Shown: positions 1 to 8,571, counted from the stretch's first letter. The stretch: 64,000 nt of DNA from an uncultured Alphaproteobacteria bacterium (GCA_902825865.1 CADECX010000010.1:1-64000), one strand, 5' to 3'. Notes: generated from the sequence alone by a model not told the origin. Numbers and translations: made by a program.

Positions 1-855
1 TCCGGCTGTCCCTACAAGAAGGTCTATTACAACTGGCAGTCCGGCAAGTCCGAGAAATGCATCATGTGCTATCCGCGTCTGGAGGTCGGACAGCCGACGG
101 TTTGTTCGGAAACCTGTGTCGGCCGCATACGGTATCTGGGTGTCGTACTTTACGATGCCGACCGCATCGCCGAGGCTGCGGCGACGCCCGACGAGGCTGA
201 TCTCTACGAAGCGCAGATGTCGGTTTTTCTCGACCCGTTTGACCCCAAGGTTCAGGCCCAGGCCGCCGCCGACGGCATTGCCCACAACTGGATCGAGGCT
301 GCCAAGAAGTCCCCAGTCTGGAAAATGGCAATGGATTGGCGGGTGGCGTTCCCGCTGCATCCGGAATACCGCACCCTGCCGATGGTCTGGTATGTCCCGC
401 CGCTCTCGCCCATCCAGTCGGCGGCTGAAAAGGGTCAGATCGACCTGGAAGGCGAGATGCCGGATGTCCGCTCGCTGCGCATCCCCGTGAAGTATCTTGC
501 CAACATGCTGACGGCCGGCAAGGAAGAGCCGGTGGTGCAGGCACTGGAACGCATGATGGCGATGCGCGCCTATATGCGGTCGAAGACCGTCGATGGCGTG
601 ATCAATGAGGGCGTGGCGGCGCGCGTCGGCCTCAGCACGGCCCAGATCGAGGACATGTACCGCATCATGGCAATCGCGAATTATGAAGACCGCTTCGTCA
701 TCCCCACGGCGCATCGCGAAAGTTCGGAAGATGCACTGGATCTGCGCGGCAGCTGCGGATTCACCTTCGGCAATGGCTGCTCCGACGGCTCCAGCACCAC
801 CAACATCTTCAATGTTCCCAAGAAACACAGAGTACCTGATCCGGCGGGGGCCTGA
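1..855 (+). CDS. narH: Respiratory nitrate reductase beta subunit, C-terminal part
   Basis: The reading frame is open from base 1, so only about the last 284 codons are present; full-length NarH has about 510 residues. NarH carries the Fe-S clusters that pass electrons from NarI haem to the NarG molybdenum site on the cytoplasmic face of the membrane. Visible ligands include GCPYKK near the start, the CIMC pair and CSETCVGRIRYLG, with W replacing a Cys in the 3Fe-4S site as in Escherichia coli NarH. The C-terminal NarH domain follows (FPLHPEYRTLPMVWYVPP). It lies two bases before narJ, as in a narGHJI operon; narG must be outside the window to the left. Confidence 0.97.
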   Translation, partial: SGCPYKKVYYNWQSGKSEKCIMCYPRLEVGQPTVCSETCVGRIRYLGVVLYDADRIAEAAATPDEADLYEAQMSVFLDPFDPKVQAQAAADGIAHNWIEAAKKSPVWKMAMDWRVAFPLHPEYRTLPMVWYVPPLSPIQSAAEKGQIDLEGEMPDVRSLRIPVKYLANMLTAGKEEPVVQALERMMAMRAYMRSKTVDGVINEGVAARVGLSTAQIEDMYRIMAIANYEDRFVIPTAHRESSEDALDLRGSCGFTFGNGCSDGSSTTNIFNVPKKHRVPDPAGA

Positions 856-857
856 CC

Positions 858-1580
858 ATGAATACGACTTACAAGATTTTGAGCGCCCTGCTGTCCTATC
901 CGACCGCCGAGTTGCAAGCTGCGTCGCGAGAGTTGGTCTCGGCGCTCAACGCGGAACCATTGCTTCCCGCTCCGAACCGGGCGGCAATCGGAGCGCTTAT
1001 CGAAGATATCGCGGCCACCGACCTGCTGGAGGCGCAATCGCGTTATGTCGATCTTTTCGATCGGACGCGGACTTTGTCACTGCATCTGTTCGAGCATGTG
1101 CACGGCGAATCGCGCGACCGGGGGCAGGCGATGGTTTCGCTTCTGGAGCGCTACCAGCAGGCGGGACTGGACGTCGCAGCGCACGAGCTGCCCGACTATG
1201 TCCCGCTGTTTCTGGAATTCCTGTCCACGCTGGAGGCGGACGAGGCGCGCGCTAACCTGGCCGAACCGGCGCATATCCTCGCGGCGCTGGGGGAAAGGCT
1301 GCGCCGACGGGGCAGCGCCTATGCCGCCGTTCCCGAGGCCCTGGTCGTGCTGTCGAAAATTGCCCCCAGCAAGGATGTCCTGGCTAATTTGCGAAAGGAA
1401 AAGATCGAAGACCCCGATGACTTCGCCGCACTGGACAAAGCCTGGGAAGAGGCGGAGGTGCGATTTGGGCCCGGAGACGCTGCCACCGACGGTTGCCCGC
1501 GGGTAAGCGACATTCTGGCGCGCATGGATATTCCCGCTGGTGCACCCAAATCTGAACCGATTCAGGGGACCAGCACATGA
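858..1580 (+). CDS. narJ: Nitrate reductase assembly chaperone
   Basis: A 240-residue NarJ/TorD-family chaperone. These proteins hold apo-NarGH in the cytoplasm until the molybdenum cofactor is inserted and the complex attaches to NarI. The family signature is the central helix reading YVDLFDRTRTLSLHLFEHVHGESRDRG (residues about 62-88), followed by GLDVAAHELPDYVPLFLEFL. The length is normal. It starts two bases after narH and overlaps narI by four bases, so translation is probably coupled. The C-terminal tail is low in conservation, as usual for the family. Confidence 0.95.
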   Translation: MNTTYKILSALLSYPTAELQAASRELVSALNAEPLLPAPNRAAIGALIEDIAATDLLEAQSRYVDLFDRTRTLSLHLFEHVHGESRDRGQAMVSLLERYQQAGLDVAAHELPDYVPLFLEFLSTLEADEARANLAEPAHILAALGERLRRRGSAYAAVPEALVVLSKIAPSKDVLANLRKEKIEDPDDFAALDKAWEEAEVRFGPGDAATDGCPRVSDILARMDIPAGAPKSEPIQGTST

Positions 1581-2275
1581 GCCATTGGATCAACACCTAT
1601 CTCTTCGGGATATACCCCTATATCTGCCTGTCTGTTTTCCTGATCGGCAGCCTGCTCCGTTTCGACCGGGAGCAATACACCTGGCGCAGCCAGTCCAGTC
1701 AGTTGCTGCGCCGACGCCAGCTGAGCTGGGGCAGCAACCTGTTTCACGTCGGTATCCTTGTCATTCTGATCGGGCACACCGGCGGGCTTCTGACCCCGGT
1801 GGCGATTTTCGAGATGCTGGGTATTTCCCATACCGCCAAGCAGCTGACCGCCATTGTGGTCGGCGGGGTGTCGGGCATCATGTGCCTGGCAGGCCTGCTG
1901 TTGCTGCTGCATCGCCGGCTCCTGGATCCGCGTATCCGCCGGACATCATCCTTCGCGGATATCGCCGTTCTGATCATCCTGCTGGCACAGCTTCTGCTCG
2001 GCTTGAGCACGATCTTCGTGTCGCTCAACCATCTTGATGGCACGGAAATGATCCTTCTCATGAACTGGGCGCAGTACATCGTCACCTTGCGTCCTGGCGC
2101 GGTCGATTATGTCGCGAATGTGTCGCCCATCTTCAAGGCGCATCTTGTGTTGGGCATGACGATCTTCCTGATCTTCCCGTTCACTCGGCTGGTTCATATG
2201 TTGAGCGCGCCCATCTGGTATCTGGGCCGGCGCGGCTATCAGATCGTGCGTACCAAGCAGTTGAGAAAGGTCTGA
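1577..2275 (+). CDS. narI: Nitrate reductase gamma subunit (cytochrome b)
   Basis: A 232-residue membrane protein with about five hydrophobic segments. NarI is the di-haem b anchor that oxidises quinol at the periplasmic side and feeds NarH. The two histidine pairs expected for haem binding are visible: H in NLFHVGILVILIGH, and the C-terminal pair in FKAHLVLGM and TRLVHM. Length and termini fit the family. The ATG overlaps the narJ stop codon. It is followed within three bases by the isomerase gene, so the operon continues. Confidence 0.95.
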   Translation: MSHWINTYLFGIYPYICLSVFLIGSLLRFDREQYTWRSQSSQLLRRRQLSWGSNLFHVGILVILIGHTGGLLTPVAIFEMLGISHTAKQLTAIVVGGVSGIMCLAGLLLLLHRRLLDPRIRRTSSFADIAVLIILLAQLLLGLSTIFVSLNHLDGTEMILLMNWAQYIVTLRPGAVDYVANVSPIFKAHLVLGMTIFLIFPFTRLVHMLSAPIWYLGRRGYQIVRTKQLRKV

Positions 2276-2278
2276 CCG

Positions 2279-3085
2279 ATGGCGCCCCGTCCCCTGATCA
2301 AGTTGAATGGCGTGGTGCTGCCATCGCACATGATTGCCGCCGAGGCCCAGCATCACCCAGCCCACACGCCCGCGGCCGCTTATCAGGCCGCCGCACGGGC
2401 GCTCATCGTGCGTACGCTTCTGCTGGAGGAAGCAAAGCGCGAAGGCATTGTCGCCGAGCCGGAGCTAATTGCCCCCGGCAAACGCGAACTGGATGACGAG
2501 GCGCGTATCCGGGCGCTCATGGAGACGCACATTCTCGTCACCGAACCCGGCGAAGCCGAATGCCGGGCCCTCTATGATGAAGCCTCGTCCCGTTTCCGCA
2601 GCCCCGACCTGTTCGAGGCTTCCCATATTCTCTTCCTGGCGCACCCCCATGATACGCAGGCCTATACCGCGGCCGTGGCGCAGGCTGAGTCAATCATCGC
2701 GGAACTGTCCGGCGCGCCTGGGCGCTTCGAAGCGATTGCGCGGGAACACTCGCAATGCGATTCCCGCGCCAATGGCGGCCGGTTGGGGCAGATCGCGAGG
2801 GGTGAGACCGTGCCGGAGTTCGAGAAGGCTCTTCAGGAATTGCAGGAAGGACAAATCACCGCAACCCCGGTGAAATCGCGGTTCGGTGTGCATGTTCTCA
2901 AGCTCGATGCCCGCGCCGCGGGTGAAACACTGCACTTCGAATATATGCGCGAACAAATCGCGGACTATCTGGCGGAGCAACAATGGCGGCGAGACGTCGC
3001 GGCCTATATTGAGCGACTTGTCAGTCAGGCACAAATCGAGGGGGTTGATATGTCGTCCGCTTCCGCGAAGGCCAGGGCGGCATGA
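2279..3085 (+). CDS. Parvulin-type peptidyl-prolyl isomerase (nar-associated)
   Basis: A 268-residue protein with an alpha-helical N-terminal region and a rotamase domain at about residues 115-215. The domain shows the parvulin pattern EASHILF, then FEAIAREHSQCDSRANGGRLG, then GETVPEFEKAL and SRFGVHVLKLD. No signal peptide is visible, so it should act in the cytoplasm, which matches a role in folding the cytoplasmic NarGH or its assembly. Parvulin genes of this NifM-like layout are found in some proteobacterial nar operons. It sits three bases after narI and overlaps the next gene by four bases (ATGA). Confidence 0.9.
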   Translation: MAPRPLIKLNGVVLPSHMIAAEAQHHPAHTPAAAYQAAARALIVRTLLLEEAKREGIVAEPELIAPGKRELDDEARIRALMETHILVTEPGEAECRALYDEASSRFRSPDLFEASHILFLAHPHDTQAYTAAVAQAESIIAELSGAPGRFEAIAREHSQCDSRANGGRLGQIARGETVPEFEKALQELQEGQITATPVKSRFGVHVLKLDARAAGETLHFEYMREQIADYLAEQQWRRDVAAYIERLVSQAQIEGVDMSSASAKARAA

Positions 3086-3360
3086 CGACCTTAGGGGAAA
3101 TTCTGGGCCGGTTGCAGGACCGAGCGGAGGTATATCAAATCCTGGCTGAATCCGGCAATCTTCCGCTCATCGCCAAGCTGGATCAGCATTGCGGCAACTC
3201 TGACGGGGCCCCGTGCGAAGTGGCGCTCCGGGCTGTCCATGCCTTCACCGGAAAGGCCGATGATGAGGCTTGGGTCAAACTCATTGGGCGCATTCAGGAC
3301 TCACAGTCACCGGCCGGCACATGTCTGAGCGAAATGATCGCGTGGTCGCTGACCCACTAG
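3082..3360 (+). CDS. Small unknown protein in the nar operon
   Basis: A 92-residue soluble protein that I cannot assign to a named family. It has no signal peptide or membrane segment and contains two cysteines in CGNSDGAPC. Its ATG overlaps the stop codon of the isomerase gene (ATGA), and its 3' end overlaps the likely start of mobA by 40 bases, so it is embedded in the operon and is very likely expressed. Position between a chaperone-like isomerase and the cofactor gene suggests a role in nitrate reductase maturation, but this is inference only. Confidence 0.75.
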   Translation: MTTLGEILGRLQDRAEVYQILAESGNLPLIAKLDQHCGNSDGAPCEVALRAVHAFTGKADDEAWVKLIGRIQDSQSPAGTCLSEMIAWSLTH

Positions 3361-3974
3361 ACCATCAAGGCGGCCGGGAAGCGGTTCTGGGCGTCATACT
3401 CGCCGGCGGTGGTTCCCGGCGCTTTGGTCATGACAAGGCCCTGGCCATGCTGGGCGGCACACCCTTGTTGCAATGGGTGGTGGACCGAGTTCGTCCACAC
3501 GTGGGCCAACTCGCCATCAGCGGCGATCCCAAGCCGGGTTTTATTCTTCCGGTCATTGCGGACGAGCGGCCCAACGCAGGACCATTGGCGGCGCTGTGTT
3601 CCATCCTGGCCTGGGCCGAGCGGAAAGACTTCCCCCTGGTCATGACGCTATCCTGCGACACGCCATTCATACCGCGCGACATCGCCGGCGTACTCCGCAA
3701 GACTTTGGAAGACCATGACTGTGCTGTTGCAAGCCGGGGTGGGGTGATACATCCAACGTGCGCGCTTTGGAAAACTGCGTCCCGCGCCGTTATCGAAACC
3801 ACGTTTGACTCCGGAGTGCGGAGCCTGCATGGCGCTATTTCACACCTAAACGCAATTGCTGTGGACTTTTCGACAGGAGAGGGTCCCGGCGGCGATCCGT
3901 TTTTTAACATCAATTCTCAGATGGAAATGGCTGTGGCGCAAGACTGGCTGGCGGAGGGTCGCCAGCTCCCCTGA
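3321..3974 (+). CDS. mobA: Molybdenum cofactor guanylyltransferase
   Basis: MobA joins GMP from GTP to Mo-molybdopterin, leading to the bis-MGD form needed by NarG. The nucleotide-binding signature LAGGGSRRFGHDKAL is at about residues 27-41, followed by the LGGTPLLQWVVDRV segment, the IADERPNAGPLAAL segment and SCDTPFIP with the metal-binding Asp. About 217 residues from the ATG at 3321. An in-frame GTG at 3342 is another possible start, and no strong ribosome site marks either. Co-location with nar genes is logical, since the cofactor is used by the enzyme encoded just upstream. Confidence 0.92.
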   Translation: MSERNDRVVADPLDHQGGREAVLGVILAGGGSRRFGHDKALAMLGGTPLLQWVVDRVRPHVGQLAISGDPKPGFILPVIADERPNAGPLAALCSILAWAERKDFPLVMTLSCDTPFIPRDIAGVLRKTLEDHDCAVASRGGVIHPTCALWKTASRAVIETTFDSGVRSLHGAISHLNAIAVDFSTGEGPGGDPFFNINSQMEMAVAQDWLAEGRQLP

Positions 3975-4005
3975 TCGCGCAGGCGGATCGCCGTTGACAA
4001 TGCGA

Positions 4006-4371
4006 TCAGCGTTTTTCCCTTGACGGGCGCTTGGCAGGTGTTGCGGTCAACATGTCGTCAATCCAGGTCATGGTGCGAACGGCGCCCGGCAGTCCCAGCG
4101 TGGTCACGGCCAGCAGTGCGATATGCCGAACCTGCCCGGGTGTCAGCCCCTCAGCCAAGCCTCGCCGGACATGGGAATGAACCGCGCCTTCCGAGCCCGC
4201 GCCCGCCGCCAGCGCAATCTTGACCAGATGGCGGGTTGGCGCGTCGAGCGGTCCGGCATCCGCGCACCGTTGGCCAAGCTGGGCGTAACTTTCCCATACG
4301 TCGGGGTGGCGACGCGCCAATTCCCCTGCGCCCGAAGGCAGGTGTGGCGGCATTTTCGTTCTCTTTTTCAT
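4006..4371 (-). CDS. Carboxymuconolactone decarboxylase / AhpD-like protein
   Basis: A 121-residue all-helical protein of the CMD/AhpD family. Family hallmarks are DAPTRHLVKIALAAGAGSEGAVHSHVRRG and the downstream LLAVTTLGLPGAV. The position that carries the CxxC pair in redox-active AhpD proteins reads AVHSH here, so a peroxidase-partner role is not supported; the metabolic function is unknown. It is convergent with mobA and divergent from the hemerythrin gene. The FNR/FixK box at 4422-4435 lies about 50 bases upstream of this start and could act on both genes. Confidence 0.85.
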   Translation of the reverse strand: MKKRTKMPPHLPSGAGELARRHPDVWESYAQLGQRCADAGPLDAPTRHLVKIALAAGAGSEGAVHSHVRRGLAEGLTPGQVRHIALLAVTTLGLPGAVRTMTWIDDMLTATPAKRPSREKR

Positions 4372-4421
4372 TTATGCACCTCGGGATTTGCGAATCCGGT
4401 TGCGACATAGAACGACCCGCA

Positions 4422-4435
4422 TTGATCCAGATCAA
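4422..4435. promoter_or_regulatory. FNR/FixK box between CMD and hemerythrin genes
   Basis: TTGATCCAGATCAA is a perfect copy of the TTGAT-N4-ATCAA consensus bound by FNR/ANR/FixK regulators. It lies 83 bases before the chosen hemerythrin start (4505) and about 50 bases before the divergent CMD start. Its location inside the upstream in-frame extension of the hemerythrin frame argues against a start near 4388. Confidence 0.85.
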
Positions 4436-4504
4436 GAACGGTTTGTGGCCAATTGCCTCCTCTGCCCCAGGCAAGTTGGCAGTACTATGATCTGGAAATT
4501 GGTG

Positions 4505-5023
4505 ATGAGCCGCAATGAAGTTGTACTGACGATGAAACCACAGTTTCTGGTCTGGACCAAGGAGTATGCCATCGGCCATACGGGGCTGGATGCGGAGCAT
4601 CGTCAATTGGTGGATGCGATTAATGAAGTGTGCTCCGTCGAGTATGCAGGATGCAAGCCAGATGAACTGATGCCGCTGTTGGATGCCTTGACGATTTTGG
4701 CGGTGGAGCATTTTAAACACGAGAATACCCTGTTGCGGGAGCTCGGTTGCTTGGCTACGCACCTTCAAGGAACCCCATCGGCTATCACTAATATTATTTG
4801 TGTTTCGGCCGTGAATGAACATTGCGCCGAACATGCGCGGGCGCTGCTTCAACTGGAATCAATTATTCGCACCTCTGATTGTGATACGGAGTCCAATCAA
4901 GGAAATCTTGGTAAAATACTGATGGACTGGTTCACTGAGCATGCTCTTGAACATGACGCAGATCTCAGAGGTGCGTTGCAAGTTTATCTAGCCCATGTGC
5001 GGAGTGCCTCCGCCCGGGGGTAA
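4505..5023 (+). CDS. Bacteriohemerythrin
   Basis: A hemerythrin-domain protein of about 172 residues that binds O2 (or NO) at a non-haem di-iron site. Iron ligands in family order are visible: H in IGHTGLDAEHRQLVD, HFKHENTLL, NEHCAEHARAL and the terminal WFTEHALEHDADL. The domain starts FLVWTKEYAIGH, the usual opening of this family. The start is uncertain: ATG codons at 4487, 4505 and 4532 are all possible, and 4505 has a GGAAAT ribosome site eight bases upstream. The perfect FNR box upstream predicts low-oxygen induction, which fits an oxygen- or NO-handling role beside nitrate respiration genes. Confidence 0.88.
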   Translation: MSRNEVVLTMKPQFLVWTKEYAIGHTGLDAEHRQLVDAINEVCSVEYAGCKPDELMPLLDALTILAVEHFKHENTLLRELGCLATHLQGTPSAITNIICVSAVNEHCAEHARALLQLESIIRTSDCDTESNQGNLGKILMDWFTEHALEHDADLRGALQVYLAHVRSASARG

Positions 5024-5351
5024 GGAAGGATTTTCCTGATCTTCCAATCTGCGCGCCAATGACCGCTTTTGGCGCAAAGCGGACCTTGGGCTGATTTTAG
5101 GCCAATGACTGCTTTTGACCCAAAGCGGACATCCACGCCGGCTCATTGATTTGCGGCTAATGCACACTTTCACGAAGGGTAGAATAGATGCACCTCATTC
5201 CGCACAAGACCTCTACTAAATCGCCGACCCTCGCCAGCAAATGCGCCCGGCGCACCGCGGCATGGTCGCTGATCAGGTTATGCGCCCGATTTGCCCGGGC
5301 CGAAGGCAATGGGTTGAGTGGAGTGGTTAGCAAGGGCCAGAATGATCCGCA
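5024..5351. repeat. Intergenic region with two copies of the dispersed palindrome
   Basis: No gene is evident. Two tandem copies of the dispersed palindromic repeat lie at about 5058-5085 and 5104-5133. The first has the core CCGCTTTTGGCGCAAAGCGG. The second has a T in place of one C in its left arm and ACC in the loop. The remaining sequence up to the convergent gene shows nothing recognisable. Confidence 0.8.
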
Positions 5352-6485
5352 TTAGCTCAGATGCGCTTCGGCCTGAATGATGCCGCGGAAATAGCCGAAG
5401 TCGAAGGCGAAGCTCTCATTCGGGCCGTTTGGATTGTCCTTGAAGACGGGCGCATGGTCGGGCATCAGTAGCCCGTCATAGCCCACCTCGCGATACACTT
5501 TCAGCGCCTGGACGAAATCGATATCGCCCTCGTCGGGGAAGGTTTCCATAAAATCGTCGCGTCGCCCCCGGATGTTGCGGAAATGGACGTTGAAGATTTT
5601 CTTGCGCTCGCCGAAATAACGGATGACATCGAAGATCTCCTTGCCGGGATTCTGCAGCATTTCCGACATGGTGCCCTGGCAAAAATTCAGCCCGTGATAG
5701 GGATTGTCGCGGATGGCGACAAAGCGTTTGACGCCGTCCACTGTATCCAGTACGCGCTGGATGCCGCGATAGCCCGATGCCGGAACACCGGGATCATGCG
5801 GATGCAACGCGATCTTCACCTTGTACTCGCTCGCCACCGGCACTACCCGGTCCAGGAAATATGTGATGCGTTCCCAGAATGTGTCGGCATCGACCACGCC
5901 CGCCCGCGTCAGCGGCAGGTCCTTGGGGGCGTCGGCTAGTTTCCACGCGGTGTAAAGCGCGTCACCGCGACCCTGAACCGGCGCAGTGCGCATCGCGCCC
6001 AGAAGATTTAGCGCATACTTGATGCAGGGAATGCCGGCAGCCGCGCAATTGCGGATATGGGTCTGGAAATCCTCGATGTCGCGGTCGCGCTGGGGGCCTT
6101 GACCCAGATTGATGGCCGGGCGCTTCTGCCGGTCCACATTCAGCGTGGGCAGTTCGCATTCCGCTATGTCCAAGGTCAGCTTATGCTTCTCCGCCAGATC
6201 ACGCATCTGCTTGAGCTCAACCACCGTGGCATAGATGCGCTCAGGATCGGCGATTGTGGCCGCCGCCCCGACGCCGTCCACGCCGAAGCGGGCGAGATAC
6301 AGCGCCTGCTTCTCGGAAAGCGTGCCCATCATTTGATGTCCGATGCGAACCTTAAGGGGTTTCAGTGGCGCACGTTTCGCAGGCTGGGCATTTAGCGGCG
6401 CGGTTACGGCAGCCGAGGTTCCCGCCCAGGCCGCTCCGCTGGCGGCCGACACACTGACAAATCGGCGGCGGCTTATCCGGACCAT
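5352..6485 (-). CDS. Tat-exported mannonate dehydratase-like TIM-barrel protein
   Basis: A 377-residue protein. The N-terminus has a twin-arginine signal (SRRRFVSVSAASGAAWAG) ending near NAQPA, so it should be folded before export to the periplasm. The mature part resembles UxuA-type mannonate dehydratases and xylose-isomerase-like TIM barrels: HPHDPGVP, the HFRNIRGRRDDFMETFPDEG segment, DIDFVQALKVYREVGYDG and MPDHAP carry the expected metal-binding His and acidic residues. UxuA itself is cytoplasmic, so the substrate of this exported relative is not known. It is monocistronic and flanked by the dispersed palindromes. Confidence 0.82.
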   Translation of the reverse strand: MVRISRRRFVSVSAASGAAWAGTSAAVTAPLNAQPAKRAPLKPLKVRIGHQMMGTLSEKQALYLARFGVDGVGAAATIADPERIYATVVELKQMRDLAEKHKLTLDIAECELPTLNVDRQKRPAINLGQGPQRDRDIEDFQTHIRNCAAAGIPCIKYALNLLGAMRTAPVQGRGDALYTAWKLADAPKDLPLTRAGVVDADTFWERITYFLDRVVPVASEYKVKIALHPHDPGVPASGYRGIQRVLDTVDGVKRFVAIRDNPYHGLNFCQGTMSEMLQNPGKEIFDVIRYFGERKKIFNVHFRNIRGRRDDFMETFPDEGDIDFVQALKVYREVGYDGLLMPDHAPVFKDNPNGPNESFAFDFGYFRGIIQAEAHLS

Positions 6486-7063
6486 TGTTTTTCCCTCATC
6501 TGAAACGCGTTGCCACTGCGGTTACAAAATTCGATTTCGCGCTCTTTCATCTATAAATAGCCAACAAAGCGATGAAACTAGCGCGAACCCTGCCATTTAA
6601 TTTATCATTGCATTCCAATTGTTGTGAGAACAATGAGCATGTGGGGAATCTTGCCGGATTTATAGCACCGTTGAAATCTCATCCAATAGCCAAGCCTTTG
6701 ATTTGCTTTCTGTCCACGACCAGGCAGAATCACAAACTAAAGGCCGACACAGCGATCATTCGGGATGAAGTCGGAAAGCACCTGGCCGTCATTACTGAGA
6801 AGTCGCACTAGTGACTTAAAGACGGCGCTGATACGGGCTGTCTTGATGCCGCGATATGGGATTCCAAGACCTCCTATGGGTTAGGAAAGTCCGCTTGTGG
6901 CGCAAAGCAGCCATTGGACCGACCGGGGTCGAATGACCGCTTTGGAGAAAAGCGGACATTCGTCGGGAGCCGATCAGGGGCGCTGGGAGGCGAGAAATGG
7001 TAACGTAGCCCGTCAGCAATGGGCTGATGAGGCGGTGGGAGGGTTGGCGTTCAGGATACCACC
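6486..7063. repeat. Intergenic region with dispersed palindromes
   Basis: No convincing gene. A 79-codon open frame at 6572-6811 has no family resemblance and weak coding character. Two degenerate copies of the dispersed palindrome lie at about 6887-6914 and 6932-6960. The region separates the mannonate dehydratase-like gene from the first integrase. Confidence 0.65.
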
Positions 7064-7693
7064 ATGCCCTCTGACCAGACCTTGCCTGCCCCCAATTGCC
7101 CCCCGTGGAATAAGGGCCAACTAATCGGCCAAAAGCGCCCTCTCAAGCCTAAGGACGTATGGGCGATCCGCGTCAGACTAGAACTCAACGGCAGCCCTCG
7201 GGATGTAGCGCTCTTCGACTTGGCGATTGATAGCAAGCTTCGAGCCTGCGATTTGGTCCGTCTCAAGATTCAGGACGTTTACGTTGGATCACGCGCGCGC
7301 GAAAGAGCCACTGTCATTCAGAAGAAGACCGGCCGCCCTGTGCAATTTGAGATCAGCCAGCAGACGCGAACCGCACTCGAGGCACTGATCGAATCGACCG
7401 ACCGAAGTTACGGAGACTATCTCTTTCGCAGCAGGCTCCAGGCTAAGGATCATTTATCGATCCGTCAGTACGCGCGGCTGGTTCACCAGTGGGTGGAAGC
7501 CGCCGGTCTGGACACTATTGTATATGGTACCCACTCCATGCGTCGGACAAAAGCGGCCCAAATTTATCGAAAGACAGGCAATCTTCGCGCCGTGCAACTC
7601 CTGCTAGGGCATACAAAGCTTGAAAGCACCGTTCGCTATCTTGGCATTGAGGTTGACGATGCTCTTAGTTTGTCTGAGCAGGTGGAAATCTGA
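7064..7693 (+). CDS. Tyrosine recombinase, short form
   Basis: A 209-residue site-specific recombinase catalytic domain. The expected catalytic residues are in place: Arg I in SKLRACDLVRLK, HxxR in THSMRRTKAAQIYR, the third His in LLLGHTKLEST and the nucleophile Tyr in VRYLGIE. Typical phage-type integrases are 300-400 residues, so this protein lacks most of the N-terminal arm-binding and SAM-like region. It may have begun as a truncated integrase, but the catalytic core is intact. It is flanked by the dispersed palindromes and by a toxin-antitoxin pair. No attachment site is recognisable beside it. Confidence 0.85.
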   Translation: MPSDQTLPAPNCPPWNKGQLIGQKRPLKPKDVWAIRVRLELNGSPRDVALFDLAIDSKLRACDLVRLKIQDVYVGSRARERATVIQKKTGRPVQFEISQQTRTALEALIESTDRSYGDYLFRSRLQAKDHLSIRQYARLVHQWVEAAGLDTIVYGTHSMRRTKAAQIYRKTGNLRAVQLLLGHTKLESTVRYLGIEVDDALSLSEQVEI

Positions 7694-7718
7694 TTGGAGC
7701 CGATTGGGGTGCGCACGC

Positions 7719-8060
7719 CTAGCCCAACGCTGTATGGGACTCGGCGACCTTCTTGCGCCGAACGGAGACAGCAACATCAACCCTCTGGCCTAAACGGCTG
7801 AGAACTGTCATCAGCCGGTCCACCGTGAAGCGCCCAAGATCAGCATTGCGAATGCGCGAAAAATCCGCGGCTGCAATGTGTGTGATGCTCTCGGCTTTCC
7901 GAACTGTAAGGTTGAGATCGTAAAGTGCACGCACGATTTCCGCAGCAAGCAATGACTTAAGCTGTTGCAGTTCAGCATCCGGCATGCCGAGATCGCGGAA
8001 CACGTTTCCAGTCCCTTTGACAGTCTGGATTTTAGCGGTCTTGGGCTTGGACAAAGTCAT
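7719..8060 (-). CDS. higA: XRE-family antitoxin (HigA-like)
   Basis: A 113-residue DNA-binding antitoxin with a helix-turn-helix of the XRE type at about residues 48-95 (LNLTVRKAESITHIAAADFSRIRN region). Such proteins bind and neutralise the partner toxin and repress their own operon. It overlaps the upstream toxin gene by four bases, and the toxin-first order is the HigBA arrangement. Stabilising a mobile region is a common role of such pairs. Confidence 0.85.
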   Translation of the reverse strand: MTLSKPKTAKIQTVKGTGNVFRDLGMPDAELQQLKSLLAAEIVRALYDLNLTVRKAESITHIAAADFSRIRNADLGRFTVDRLMTVLSRLGQRVDVAVSVRRKKVAESHTALG

Positions 8061-8404
8061 CGCATCTGCTCCTTCAATCGCTTGATCCGTTCCTTCACCA
8101 GGTCAATCTCGGGCTTTGGGGTGGCGATGCCCTGCTTCGACTTCTTCTGGAAGGCATGGACTACCCATATATCCTCCCCGATCTGGAGCGCGTACACGAC
8201 CCTGTAGGCGTCGCCACGCGACTTGATCACCAACTCCCACACGCCACTGCCCAGGCCCGCCAGGGGCTTGGCTATGTCGGGCTTCGCGCCCTCCGCAACA
8301 AAGGTCAGCGCCGCGCCGGCTTTGTCCTGGGCGTCCTTTGGGAACTCCAGGAAGTCCTTCAGGGCAGCTTTCACCCAACTGATTGTCCTGGTGTTTCGGA
8401 CCAT
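8057..8404 (-). CDS. higB: RelE/HigB-type toxin (Gp49-like)
   Basis: A 115-residue basic protein of the phage-derived Gp49-like/HigB toxin family, usually ribosome-dependent mRNA endonucleases. Recognisable segments are WVKAALKDFLEFP, the KPLAGLGSGVWELVI core, RVVYAL and VVHAFQKKSKQGIATP. The length and the KKS...TP C-terminal pattern match the family. It is the first gene of a two-gene operon and its stop overlaps the antitoxin start. Confidence 0.88.
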   Translation of the reverse strand: MVRNTRTISWVKAALKDFLEFPKDAQDKAGAALTFVAEGAKPDIAKPLAGLGSGVWELVIKSRGDAYRVVYALQIGEDIWVVHAFQKKSKQGIATPKPEIDLVKERIKRLKEQMR

Positions 8405-8496
8405 TCGAACCTCTATGTAGTCAAATATGACAACAAATGCAAGGGATATTTATGCCCCACTGTAGCTGAGTCGAGGTGGTGGGTTATGTGTTCAGC

Positions 8497-8571
8497 AATG
8501 TCCGGCAAACTCCAAAGCGGGCATTCGCCCCCGATCAGCCCAATGTCCGCGTCGCGCCAAAAGCTGACATT
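8497..8571. repeat. Two dispersed palindrome copies
   Basis: Two degenerate copies of the dispersed palindrome lie at about 8497-8527 and 8541-8571 in the gap between the toxin gene and the element at 8672. Their translation gives spurious short frames reading APKADI. No other gene is visible in 8405-8671. Confidence 0.65.

Noticed and set aside
6572..6811. A 79-codon frame in the gap before the first integrase.
   Set aside because: No ribosome site, no recognisable domain and composition unlike neighbouring genes.
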